The notes beneath the pieces were generated by a model, which worked only from the letters and a program-made list of their open reading frames with translations, ran no database searches and was not told the DNA's origin. A program made the position numbers and the translations under genes. A stretch of 32,737 bases of DNA from an uncultured Mycoplasmatota bacterium (GTDB lineage: Bacteria; Bacillota_I; Bacilli_A; RF39; UBA660), in NCBI GenBank assembly GCA_947574085.1, contig CANPIH010000008.1, positions 1 to 32,737 of the forward strand. Reading direction: 5' to 3'. Below, piece by piece: positions 1 to 7,307 of this stretch. Numbering within the stretch: the stretch's first letter is position 1; every line of letters begins with the position of its first letter.

Positions 1-11
1 TAATTAATAGA

Positions 12-38
12 AAACCCATAGAAAAAATCTATGGGTTT
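12..38. repeat. Hairpin at window start
   Basis: A perfect 10-bp inverted repeat (arms 12-21 and 29-38, 7-nt loop) lies just beyond the recX terminator. No strong T-run follows on either strand, so it may be a second weak transcription stop or the terminator of a gene outside the window. Confidence 0.5.
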
Positions 39-51
39 GTCTACATTCTGT

Positions 52-78
52 AAAAAATCATCCATTGGATGATTTTTT
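52..78. terminator. Terminator at the recX 3' end, bidirectional
   Basis: A 12-bp stem (52-63 with 67-78, 3-nt loop) has A/T-rich outer pairs that supply a T-tract on both strands. The recX stop codon (58-60) lies inside the stem. Confidence 0.8.
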
Positions 79-849
79 TAATTCTTCTAAAACTTTTTCG
101 ATGTCTTCCAAAAGAAATCCTTTATTCAAAAGTCGACCTTTTATTTGATATTTTAAACTACTTCCATTATATTTTATTGACAATTTTTTTAAAAGTTTTA
201 TAGCTTCTTTTTCTAAATATTCATTATTTTTTGGATAATTTATTCTTTCTAAAATTAAAAGAATTTCTTCTTTTTCATATCCCTCATTCATACAATAATA
301 AAGAACTTTTTCTTTTATTTTATGTATTCCATCTTTTTTGTTGGCTTTCACTTTTTTTTGTACTAAATGTTCTAATCGTTCTTGCCATATTTCTTTTTTT
401 ATTTTTAATAACTCTTTTGCTATGGCTTCTTTCTCTAAGCCAAGATCTAATAACTTTCTTTCTATCCATTTTGCCCCTTTGAAAGTCATTAACAATTGAG
501 TATTTATATAAGATTCTATGTAGCTTTTTTCGTTTAAAATATTTTTTTTCTCTAAAATCATTAAAGTATTTTCAATATCCTGTGGATTGTATTTCTGTTT
601 TTCTAAATACATTTCCATTTCTTTTTTAGAACGATTTTTTTTAGATAAATATTGAATAGCTTTATAATAGCAGGCGTACGGTTCGTTTTCTGCTTTTAAT
701 TTTGTTATTTCTTTTTTTGATAGTTCTTTTTTTAATAGTAAATTGTATTTTAATATGATTTCATCATAGAATACAACTTCAATATCTTCATTTTCAAAAA
801 TTATTTTGTATTGGTTATTTGCTAATTTTTTATAACTTTTTATTTTCAT
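58..849 (-). CDS. recX: Regulatory protein RecX
   Basis: RecX binds RecA filaments and modulates recombination and the SOS response in the cytoplasm. The 263-residue product shows the family layout: a beta-rich N-terminal segment, then repeated three-helix units with the signature AIQYLSKKNRSKKEMEMYLE near residue 72 and further units such as KGAKWIERKLLDLGL. This is close to B. subtilis RecX (264 residues). The start is placed at MKIKSYKK (849) rather than an in-frame ATG nine codons upstream, because a -10 TATAAT lies between the two and the shorter form fits the family. There is no ribosome-binding site before either ATG. The promoter position suggests an almost leaderless mRNA. It ends in a bidirectional terminator. 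Confidence 0.85.
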   Translation of the reverse strand: MKIKSYKKLANNQYKIIFENEDIEVVFYDEIILKYNLLLKKELSKKEITKLKAENEPYACYYKAIQYLSKKNRSKKEMEMYLEKQKYNPQDIENTLMILEKKNILNEKSYIESYINTQLLMTFKGAKWIERKLLDLGLEKEAIAKELLKIKKEIWQERLEHLVQKKVKANKKDGIHKIKEKVLYYCMNEGYEKEEILLILERINYPKNNEYLEKEAIKLLKKLSIKYNGSSLKYQIKGRLLNKGFLLEDIEKVLEELKKSSNG

Positions 850-856
850 AATTAAA

Positions 857-886
857 ATTATAAACCATTTTTTCAAAAATATACAA
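857..886 (-). promoter_or_regulatory. recX promoter (SigA type)
   Basis: On the minus strand, -35 TTGTAT (881-886), an 18-nt spacer and -10 TATAAT (857-862). The expected start of transcription, about 7 nt downstream, falls on or next to the recX ATG at 849. Confidence 0.65.
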
Positions 887-914
887 GAAAAAAATTGATA
901 TACTTGATATCAAT
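887..914 (-). terminator. Terminator after the 274-residue gene
   Basis: Perfect 8-bp stem ATTGATAT/ATATCAAT (894-901, 907-914) with a 5-nt loop. It directly follows the stop codon at 915-917 and leads into a run of seven T on the minus strand. Confidence 0.75.
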
Positions 915-1739
915 TTATCTTTTTAATGTTTCGTCTAAAACTATGCTTTCAATTTCACTTATTTTCTTTTTAACGTTTTCCCAATCGTTTGTTAAATAAA
1001 AGCCATTCAATTCAAATACAAGTTGCCCTAAATTTTGTTTTTGATTATCTGTAAAATTTTTCTTATTTCTTTCTAAAGTATTTATTAGCTCTTCTGCTTC
1101 TATTTTTACTTTATTGGCCTCTTCATCTGCATTGCCAAATACCAATTCATTTATCATTGCCACTTTTTGCTTGTTTTTATACATTTTTTCTTTCTTAGAA
1201 TAAACTCGCTTTTTTTCGTTTTTAATTAATAAAAAATAAATTGTTTTTGATATTCTAAAAATATCTTCATAAAAGGGAGCATCTACTTTTTCTAAATTTT
1301 CCCATTGCTTCAATAACTCTGTTTTTATTGATTTATCGATTTCATTTTGCTCTTTTAGACTTGTCATTTGAGTAATCAATTCTTTCTTCCAAGAAAGAAT
1401 ATAATTATGAATGGAAGTTTTATCTTTAATGCTTTTTCTCATTTTTACGGATTTTTTAGCTATATCTTTACAAATTAACAAATTTCCTTCTTCTACGTTT
1501 AAAAGAGATTTTTGTTCAAATAAAGCTGGATTTTCTTGATATTTTTCATAAATGGATATATAAATGTCATATAAATACGCTGAAAACTCTTTAGTTCCTT
1601 TTGGACCTAAGTTACTATGTTTAGACAGAAATAAAGCTTTTTCTTTTAGTCTATTCCAAAAAAGATGTGTACGATCGTAGTATAAATTTGCTAAATTATA
1701 CAATACTAACTTAGTTAAAAAAATTTCATCTGATTTCAT
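915..1739 (-). CDS. Hypothetical protein, 274 residues
   Basis: I do not recognise this protein. It is soluble by sequence (no signal peptide or membrane segment), predicted mostly helical and rich in Lys/Glu, with a highly charged C-terminal half. Its N-terminal part has aromatic-rich helices (LYNLANLYYDR, AYLYDIYISIYEKYQ). It is a free-standing gene: a near-consensus promoter lies upstream, GGGGG (1749-1753) serves as ribosome-binding site 9 nt before the ATG, and its own terminator follows. No catalytic motif or nucleic-acid binding motif was visible. It may be restricted to this lineage. Confidence 0.7.
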   Translation of the reverse strand: MKSDEIFLTKLVLYNLANLYYDRTHLFWNRLKEKALFLSKHSNLGPKGTKEFSAYLYDIYISIYEKYQENPALFEQKSLLNVEEGNLLICKDIAKKSVKMRKSIKDKTSIHNYILSWKKELITQMTSLKEQNEIDKSIKTELLKQWENLEKVDAPFYEDIFRISKTIYFLLIKNEKKRVYSKKEKMYKNKQKVAMINELVFGNADEEANKVKIEAEELINTLERNKKNFTDNQKQNLGQLVFELNGFYLTNDWENVKKKISEIESIVLDETLKR

Positions 1740-1769
1740 TCTGGTTTTCCCCCTTTTTTATATTTTCGT

Positions 1770-1798
1770 ATTATAACATAATCATAATAATTATACAA
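1770..1798 (-). promoter_or_regulatory. SigA promoter of the 274-residue gene
   Basis: -35 TTGTAT (1793-1798), 17-nt spacer, extended -10 TGTTATAAT (TATAAT at 1770-1775) on the minus strand. Confidence 0.75.
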
Positions 1799-1855
1799 CA
1801 TTTTTTATAAAAATATAAATAACAGTTTAAAAATATACAAAATTTAAAAAAACAA

Positions 1856-2821
1856 TTATTTTTGTATTTTAAACTCTTTACATATTTTATCTAAATCTTT
1901 TAATAAGTTATTAACTTCATTTTCTTCTTTGCATCTAGCTCCACTCGCAAACTTATGCCCACCACCATTGTATTTTTCAGCTGTTTCATTTACAATAGGC
2001 CCTCGACTACGAATATTTACTTTAAAAAGCTCATTTTTTTCATCATAAGTAATAAATATCCAGACTAAGACTTCCTTTATAAAATTAAAGTCATTAATCA
2101 TATTAGACGGTGTGCCATGATCTACACCATATTCTTTTAAAATTTCTGGTGTGATCTTTACATACGCTAGACCATTTTCTGTTAAATTTAAATGTTGGGC
2201 CAAATAGCCATGAAATTGAATCTCATTCAGTGGTCTTTCATACAATCTATTATATAACGAAACAAAATCAATAGAAAATTGATCTATTAATTTTGAAACA
2301 ATTTGAAAAGTTTTTGCTGTGGTATAGGAAAGTAAAAAACGATCACTATCTGATACAATCCCTAAAAACAAGTTATTAGCAATCGTTTGGTTTATTTTTA
2401 AAGGCGTTTTTAACAAAAAATCTGCAATTATTTGACAAGTACTAGAAGCAGTTTCTTCAACTAGTTCAATATTTGCAATTTTCTTTTCACACGGATGATG
2501 ATCTATTTTAATTACTTCTTTATAAGATAATCCTTCAATTCCATCTACACGATCTATTGTAGGTACATCTAAAATAATAAGCAAAGCATCTTTGATACTG
2601 TCAAAATCTGCTTTATCTAGTAATCCAAAATATTTGAATTTGTTGATACTTGTTCCTACAGCTAGTACTTTTTTTTGAGGAAAAGTAACGCGTATAGCAT
2701 CTCGTAATGCAACTTGGCTAGCGATGGCATCTGGATCTGGACCAATATGTCTAGCCACTACGATCGTATCGTATTTTTTAATTTTTTTGTATATTATTTT
2801 TTTACTATCCATTGCCATCAT
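1856..2821 (-). CDS. nrnA: DHH-family phosphoesterase, NrnA-like (oligoribonuclease/pAp phosphatase)
   Basis: NrnA-type proteins degrade 2-5 nt RNA fragments and dephosphorylate pAp to AMP, using two Mn ions. Metal-binding motifs are intact: H25-x3-D29-x-D31 (motif I), D85 (II), D107-H108-H109 (III) and a later DSD motif. The C-terminal DHHA1 domain has GGGH at 286-289 followed by KFASGA. The length (321) fits NrnA (about 313). It begins 6 nt after ackA ends, so the two are probably cotranscribed. AGGAG lies 3-4 nt before the first ATG and 6 nt before a second in-frame ATG at 2818, which may be the real start. A GdpP-type role is unlikely, since there are no membrane or GGDEF-like domains. 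Confidence 0.85.
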   Translation of the reverse strand: MMAMDSKKIIYKKIKKYDTIVVARHIGPDPDAIASQVALRDAIRVTFPQKKVLAVGTSINKFKYFGLLDKADFDSIKDALLIILDVPTIDRVDGIEGLSYKEVIKIDHHPCEKKIANIELVEETASSTCQIIADFLLKTPLKINQTIANNLFLGIVSDSDRFLLSYTTAKTFQIVSKLIDQFSIDFVSLYNRLYERPLNEIQFHGYLAQHLNLTENGLAYVKITPEILKEYGVDHGTPSNMINDFNFIKEVLVWIFITYDEKNELFKVNIRSRGPIVNETAEKYNGGGHKFASGARCKEENEVNNLLKDLDKICKEFKIQK

Positions 2822-2827
2822 GATCTC

Positions 2828-4024
2828 CTATCCAATAATGTTATATGTATCTAACGCTATCATTAATTCTTCATTTGTTGGAATAACATAAACAGGAACT
2901 TTGGATTCATTTGAAGAAATCATTCCTTCTTTGGTTTCTAAATAACTTGCAATTTTATTGTTTTTTTCTTTATCCAAAAAGATTCCTAAAGCGTTTAATT
3001 TTTCTACAATGGCTTCTCTAAATTCACGTGCATTTTCTCCTAAACCAGCTGTAAATACTAACGCATCTACTTTTCCATTTAATTCTACATAGTATTTAGC
3101 AATATAATCCACTACACGATTTATATACATATCGTTTGCTAATATACATTGTGGGTTACCCTCTTTCATTCCCTCTTCTATATCTCGATGATCAGAAAAT
3201 TTACCGCTTATTCCAAACAAACCACTCTCTTTATTTAAAATATGCTCTACTTCCATTATATTTTTTCCAGTTTTATTCATATAAAATGGAATGATAGAAT
3301 AATCAATATCTCCAGAACGTGTCCCCATCATTAATCCAGCATTAGGACTGAATCCCATAGTAGTATTTACACTTTTCCCTTCTTTAATACAACAAATACT
3401 ACTTCCACTTCCTATATGACAATTAATAATGTTTATTTCATTTCTCCCTAATTTTTCTTGCATAGTCTTTGTTATATATTTATGACTTGTTCCATGAAAT
3501 CCGTATTTTCGAATTCCAAAATTTTTATACCAATCTAATGGTACCGAATATAAGAAATTCACCTCTGGAATTGTTTGATGAAAAGAAGTGTCAAACACAC
3601 CGACCATTGGAGTTGAAGGCATTGCACTTTTAAAAGCACGAATACAAGAAAGCATTGCTGGATTATGAAGCGGTGCCAAATCATTAAAATTTTCGCATTC
3701 TTTTAATACTTCTTCTGTTATTAAAACAGAATCTTTAAATTTATCTCCACCATGCACTAAACGATGACCTACTCCATCAATTTCTTCTAAAGAAGAAACA
3801 ATGTTCTTATTTAACAATTCTTCTTTTAAGTAAGTTACAGCATCGTTATGATTTTCTAACTCTACTTCTTTTTTAATTTTTTCACCATTTATTTTAATAG
3901 TATAGAAACTTCCTTTCATTCCTATTTTTTCAAAATAACCGTTGATTAGCTCGTTTTCACTGGGAAGTTCAATACAATTAAATTTCAAAGAAGAACTTCC
4001 AGCATTGACTGTTAATATTTTCAT
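2828..4024 (-). CDS. ackA: Acetate kinase
   Basis: Catalyses acetyl phosphate + ADP to acetate + ATP, the ATP-yielding last step of acetate fermentation. The 398-residue protein carries the family signatures: LTVNAGSSSLKFN at the N-terminus, HRLVHGG, APLHNPA, VFDTSFHQTIPE, and the nucleotide-binding HIGSGSS and MGTRSGDID segments, with GLGENA near the C-terminus. The length is normal (B. subtilis about 395). Ribosome-binding site GAGGTG lies 8-9 nt upstream of the ATG. A TATAAT lies in the leader, but no good -35 was found. Phosphotransacetylase (pta) is not in this window. nrnA follows directly. Confidence 0.95.
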   Translation of the reverse strand: MKILTVNAGSSSLKFNCIELPSENELINGYFEKIGMKGSFYTIKINGEKIKKEVELENHNDAVTYLKEELLNKNIVSSLEEIDGVGHRLVHGGDKFKDSVLITEEVLKECENFNDLAPLHNPAMLSCIRAFKSAMPSTPMVGVFDTSFHQTIPEVNFLYSVPLDWYKNFGIRKYGFHGTSHKYITKTMQEKLGRNEINIINCHIGSGSSICCIKEGKSVNTTMGFSPNAGLMMGTRSGDIDYSIIPFYMNKTGKNIMEVEHILNKESGLFGISGKFSDHRDIEEGMKEGNPQCILANDMYINRVVDYIAKYYVELNGKVDALVFTAGLGENAREFREAIVEKLNALGIFLDKEKNNKIASYLETKEGMISSNESKVPVYVIPTNEELMIALDTYNIIG

Positions 4025-4070
4025 TTTTCATTCACCTCTTAATTATTATACAAAAAAAAAAGAAGTTTTT

Positions 4071-4271
4071 CTATCTTTCTTTGTTCCCTAATGAATTTTT
4101 GACATTTTTATAATCTGTTTTTCTAGCAAGTTCATCATAATTTATAATTCTTTTGCTATTGGAATCAAAATTATAGCCATATTCATTAAAGCGTTCGCTT
4201 ACAATTTTATCAATAGTACTTTCGTTTTGTCTATCATAGCATTTGTAATAATAATCAATATGTTTACGCAT
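4071..4271 (-). CDS. Small hypothetical protein, probable forespore gene
   Basis: A 66-residue, charged, Tyr/Asn-rich protein that I do not recognise; it has no membrane segment and one Cys. The start is placed at ATG 4271 (product begins MRKHIDYYYKCY) because AGGTGG lies 6 nt before it; a longer in-frame reading would run through the promoter. It is transcribed divergently from the DUF1540 gene, and both appear to be driven by one palindromic SigG-type promoter (TGAATA, 17 nt, CATACTA on this strand). That suggests expression in the late forespore and possibly a spore-core or germination role; this is inference from the promoter only. Confidence 0.7.
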   Translation of the reverse strand: MRKHIDYYYKCYDRQNESTIDKIVSERFNEYGYNFDSNSKRIINYDELARKTDYKNVKNSLGNKER

Positions 4272-4288
4272 AATGCACCACCTAATTT

Positions 4289-4323
4289 TAGTATGTATAA
4301 AATAATTACATTTATTCATACTA
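4289..4323. promoter_or_regulatory. Palindromic divergent SigG-type promoter pair
   Basis: An inverted repeat (12-nt arms 4290-4301 and 4311-4322, one mismatch, 9-nt centre) contains two overlapping promoters. Minus strand: TGAATA, 17 nt, CATACTA. Plus strand: TGTATA, 17 nt, CATACTA. Both agree with the B. subtilis SigG consensus (GHATR, 17-18 nt, CATnHTA). Predicted transcript starts fall at or next to the ribosome-binding sites of the two flanking small genes. The repeat could also be a repressor site. Confidence 0.65.
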
Positions 4324-4338
4324 TAAATGGTGATAACT

Positions 4339-4488
4339 ATGGACGAAATCTATTTTAATCAATGTATAGCTTGTACAGTAAAAAATTGTAAATTTCATAA
4401 CAAAGAAAATTATTGTACTTTAGGAAAAATTTTAGTATCTAATGAGAATAATCGTACAAATTGTGCAAGTTTTAAAAAAAAGGATTAG
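4339..4488 (+). CDS. DUF1540-type small Cys-rich protein
   Basis: A 49-residue protein reading MDEIYFNQCIACTVKNCKFH at its start. Cys residues at 9, 12, 17, 26 and 42 follow the DUF1540 pattern (CxxC, NCKF, NYCT, then a late NCASF), suggesting a small metal-binding or disulfide-rich fold. The biochemical function of this family is unknown to me. GGTGA sits 5 nt before the ATG. It diverges from the 66-residue gene, shares the palindromic SigG-type promoter with it, and ends in a terminator, so it is a single-gene unit. Its small size means it is easily missed by gene callers. Confidence 0.75.
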   Translation: MDEIYFNQCIACTVKNCKFHNKENYCTLGKILVSNENNRTNCASFKKKD

Positions 4489-4513
4489 ATATTTTGTTTT
4501 CTAAAGCCTTTTT
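4474..4513. terminator. Bidirectional terminator between DUF1540 gene and thiI
   Basis: Stem AAAAAAAGG...CCTTTTTTT with an inner TAGA/TCTA pairing. It starts inside the end of the DUF1540 gene and provides T-runs on both strands, so it also serves thiI, which ends at 4542. Confidence 0.7.
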
Positions 4514-4541
4514 TTATTCTACTTATTTTGGGCAATTTTTT

Positions 4542-5732
4542 TTACAATAGATCTGTAAATTTTTGATGCTGTTTTTCTACTATTTTTATAATCTCATGTT
4601 CTTTTATTGCTTTATAAATCAAATCCTTATAAGGTATTAGTTCTTCATATTCTTTACACAATTTTCTATCTGGATTAATTACAGGATGACGAGGAACAAA
4701 AATAGTACAGCAATCTTCAAAAGGTAAAATACTTGTTTCATAAGTATTTATTTTTTTGGAAATAGAAATAATTTCCAACTTATCAAAACAGGCAAGTGGT
4801 CGAATAACAGGAATATTTACTACTTCATTTATTGCTTTCATACTTGTTAATGTTTGACTTGCCACTTGACCAATAGATTCGCCATTTACTAAAATTTTAC
4901 AATTGTTTCTATTTGCCAAAATTTCTGCGATACGATACATGATTCGACGCATAATGGTAATTAAGTATTCATGGGGAATATTTTTATAAATTGCTTCTTG
5001 AATTTCAGTAAAGTTTATGACATGTAACTTTATTTCATTATTGTATTTTGCTAAATTTCTTGCAAGTTCTATTACTTTGTTTTTGGCTTCTATACTAGTA
5101 TGAGGTGGGCTTTCAAAATAAAGGGCTTCTAACTTAACTCCCCTTTTTATTGTCATAAACCCCGCAACAGGAGAATCAATTCCTCCACTTAACATAAGCA
5201 AACCTTTACCAAGAGTACTTACTGGATAGCCACCTAATCCTTCTATAGTTTCAAAATAAAGATAACTTTCATTATTACGTAATTCTAAGTAAATCGTTAA
5301 TTCTGGATTATGAACGTTTACTTTTATATTTTTTCTATTTTTTAATAAAAAAGCTCCTAATTCACTATTTATTTCAACACTGGTTTTAGGTATTTTTTTA
5401 TTACTTCTTTTGGTTTCTACCTTAAATGTTTTAAATTCTTTCGCTTCTAATAAATTGATTAATGTTTGTTTTATTTCATCTAAATTTAAAGTTTTTAATT
5501 CATAACCAATTATAATTTCATGAATGCCAAAAACTTCTTTTAATTTATGAACTACATCTTTAAAGAACTTTTCTGAAGTATAAATAAACATTCTTCCTTT
5601 ATCAAATTTAATTTCTATAGTAGAATCATTTAATTTTTGCTTTATATTTTGTTTTAAAGTCGTAATAAATAAATTGATATTTTCTTTTTTTGTAGTAAGT
5701 TCCCCATACTTAATTATAATTAGCTTTTTCAT
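4542..5732 (-). CDS. thiI: tRNA sulfurtransferase ThiI
   Basis: ThiI adenylates U8 of tRNA and installs sulfur to make 4-thiouridine; in many bacteria it also supports thiamine thiazole synthesis. Domain order: ferredoxin-like/THUMP N-terminal half (about 60-165), then a PP-loop ATPase with SGGIDSPVAG at 182-190 and downstream NGESIGQVASQT. A Cys pair (341-342, EDCCTIF) corresponds to the region of the conserved Cys of the family. There is no C-terminal rhodanese domain, as usual for Bacillus-type ThiI of about 400 residues, so this is not a truncation. Ribosome-binding site GGTGAG. A cysteine desulfurase gene lies upstream, separated by a terminator and a separate promoter. Confidence 0.93.
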   Translation of the reverse strand: MKKLIIIKYGELTTKKENINLFITTLKQNIKQKLNDSTIEIKFDKGRMFIYTSEKFFKDVVHKLKEVFGIHEIIIGYELKTLNLDEIKQTLINLLEAKEFKTFKVETKRSNKKIPKTSVEINSELGAFLLKNRKNIKVNVHNPELTIYLELRNNESYLYFETIEGLGGYPVSTLGKGLLMLSGGIDSPVAGFMTIKRGVKLEALYFESPPHTSIEAKNKVIELARNLAKYNNEIKLHVINFTEIQEAIYKNIPHEYLITIMRRIMYRIAEILANRNNCKILVNGESIGQVASQTLTSMKAINEVVNIPVIRPLACFDKLEIISISKKINTYETSILPFEDCCTIFVPRHPVINPDRKLCKEYEELIPYKDLIYKAIKEHEIIKIVEKQHQKFTDLL

Positions 5733-6045
5733 TTTTATCTCACCGAACTTTTTTTATTTTAAAGTAAGAATATCACATAATTTTCTAAAGTGTCAATTCA
5801 TTTCACTTTTTTAATTTAACTTCCTGTTTATATTTTCAAAGTTGTTTTTATTCTTTCGTTGTAAAATTCAATTATGCTGATTTAGTATATTGCCCTAAAA
5901 ACATCCTTCTCTTATTATAATGACAAACCAATAACCATTACTATTATCTTCGTTAAAGTAAGTGATGAATCCTCGTGTTTATCAACATATTTCTACAAAA
6001 CTCCTGTAAACTCAAAGTAAAAATAAAACCAGGCTTGGGTTTTAT
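5733..6045. other. Non-coding gap between nifS and thiI
   Basis: This 313-nt gap holds the nifS terminator at its right end and the thiI promoter at its left. In the middle (about 5800-6015) I see no gene, tRNA or convincing riboswitch. A 10-codon minus-strand reading frame (5872-5904) begins MFLGQYTKSA but has no usable ribosome-binding site spacing. Confidence 0.6.
5767..5796 (-). promoter_or_regulatory. thiI promoter (SigA type)
   Basis: Perfect -35 TTGACA (5791-5796), 18-nt spacer, extended -10 TGATATTCT (TATTCT at 5767-5772) on the minus strand, 35 nt before the thiI start. Confidence 0.8.
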
Positions 6046-6047
6046 TT
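6018..6047 (-). terminator. nifS terminator
   Basis: 10-bp stem AAATAAAACC/GGTTTTATTT (6021-6030, 6038-6047) overlapping the nifS stop codon, with a T-rich tail on the minus strand. It separates nifS from thiI. Confidence 0.75.
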
Positions 6048-7170
6048 ATAAAGTATCTAATTTATTATATACGTTGCGAAAACAATTTAAAAAACGATTG
6101 ATTTCCTCTGTGGTTGTTAAATAAGACAAACTTATTCTTATACTATGTCTTGCTCTTTCTTCGTCATTAAATAAAGCCATAATTGTAGGGGAAACTTCTC
6201 CACTCGCACACGCAGTATTTGTTCCGATATAAATTTCATATTCTTCCATAGCATGAATGAATGTTTCTGGTTTTATATTATTTAAACTAATATTTAAAAT
6301 ATGAGGTATAGAATATTTTGTACTATTAATGAGAATTCCTTCTAAATCTTGAATTTCTTCTCTTATTTTTTCATTTAATTTCCGTATAAAAGTTTCTTTT
6401 CGATCTAAATCCTGTATACCTAAACGAATAGCTTTGGATGATGCAGCAATTAATGGTACTGCTGGGGTGCCAGGACGTAAATTTTTCTCTTTATTGCTTC
6501 CATGAATTAGTGGTTCAATTTTTATAAAATTACTTTTATATAGTAATCCTATTCCTTTAGGACCATATATTTTATGGATAGAAAAACTTGCCATATCTAC
6601 ATCTTTTACATTAACAGGTATTTTTCCCAAAGCCTGAGTCATGTCACTATGAAAAATAGTTTCTGGATTCTCTTTTTTTATAATTTGACGAATCATTTTT
6701 AAAGGTTCACGTATACCTAATTCACTATTTACTGCACAAATACTTACTAGAATTGTTTCAGGACGCATTTTAGACTTTAAATCATTAAAGTCTATAAGAC
6801 CATCTTGATCATTTTCTACAAAACTAACTTCAAATCCCAATTCTTTTAAATAATTGCAAATCGCGTAAATAGAAGGATGTTCTAAACGAGAAATAATAAG
6901 ATGATTTCCTTTTTTTCTATGAGCTAAACAAGAGCCAATTAAAGCTAGATTATTTGATTCCGTAGCTCCACTTGTATAAATTATTTCGTTTTCACTTGTG
7001 CCTAACAGTTCACTAATTTGTTTTGTTGCACTTCCTATTAATTCTTTCGATTTTATTCCTAAACTATGTAACGAATTGGGATTTCCAATAAATTCTTTAC
7101 TAGCTTTATTAAAGGAATCCAAAACATCCAAAGAAATAGGAGTTGTTGCACAGTAATCCAGATAAATCAT
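6046..7170 (-). CDS. Cysteine desulfurase (NifS/IscS family, NifZ-like partner of ThiI)
   Basis: A PLP enzyme that removes sulfur from cysteine and holds it as a persulfide. The 374-residue protein shows IYLDYCATTP at the N-terminus, TSGATESNN (67-74), His98 in EHPS, the PLP lysine K200 in SIHKIYGPKG, and the persulfide Cys321 in TACASGEVSPT. In B. subtilis a dedicated desulfurase (NifZ) sits directly before thiI and feeds it sulfur for 4-thiouridine. The same order here argues for that role rather than Fe-S assembly. AGGTG lies 7 nt before the ATG, and a TATAAT at 7189-7194 lacks a clear -35. Confidence 0.9.
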   Translation of the reverse strand: MIYLDYCATTPISLDVLDSFNKASKEFIGNPNSLHSLGIKSKELIGSATKQISELLGTSENEIIYTSGATESNNLALIGSCLAHRKKGNHLIISRLEHPSIYAICNYLKELGFEVSFVENDQDGLIDFNDLKSKMRPETILVSICAVNSELGIREPLKMIRQIIKKENPETIFHSDMTQALGKIPVNVKDVDMASFSIHKIYGPKGIGLLYKSNFIKIEPLIHGSNKEKNLRPGTPAVPLIAASSKAIRLGIQDLDRKETFIRKLNEKIREEIQDLEGILINSTKYSIPHILNISLNNIKPETFIHAMEEYEIYIGTNTACASGEVSPTIMALFNDEERARHSIRISLSYLTTTEEINRFLNCFRNVYNKLDTL

Positions 7171-7307
7171 GTTTTCACCTCATTTTCTATTATAACCAAC
7201 TTTTTTTTAAATTACTATCTTGACTTTGCAACGTATACATAATATTCATAACAATTTTTTATTTTTACTTGAGTAATTTAATGTACGATAAAAAAGATGA
7301 ATTATTC

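Noticed and set aside
231-482. Plus-strand open frame opposite recX, rich in Leu/Phe
   Set aside because: Antisense image of a Lys/Glu-rich gene; no ribosome-binding site, and the minus-strand RecX match is clear.
4542-5732. ThiI seen as truncated for lack of a rhodanese domain
   Set aside because: Bacillus-type ThiI normally ends here at about 400 residues.
5872-5904. Ten-codon minus-strand frame MFLGQYTKSA resembling the MraZ N-terminus
   Set aside because: It stops after ten codons, the following codons in all frames give no MraZ sequence, and the ribosome-binding-like AGAAGG abuts the ATG with no spacing. Probably chance.
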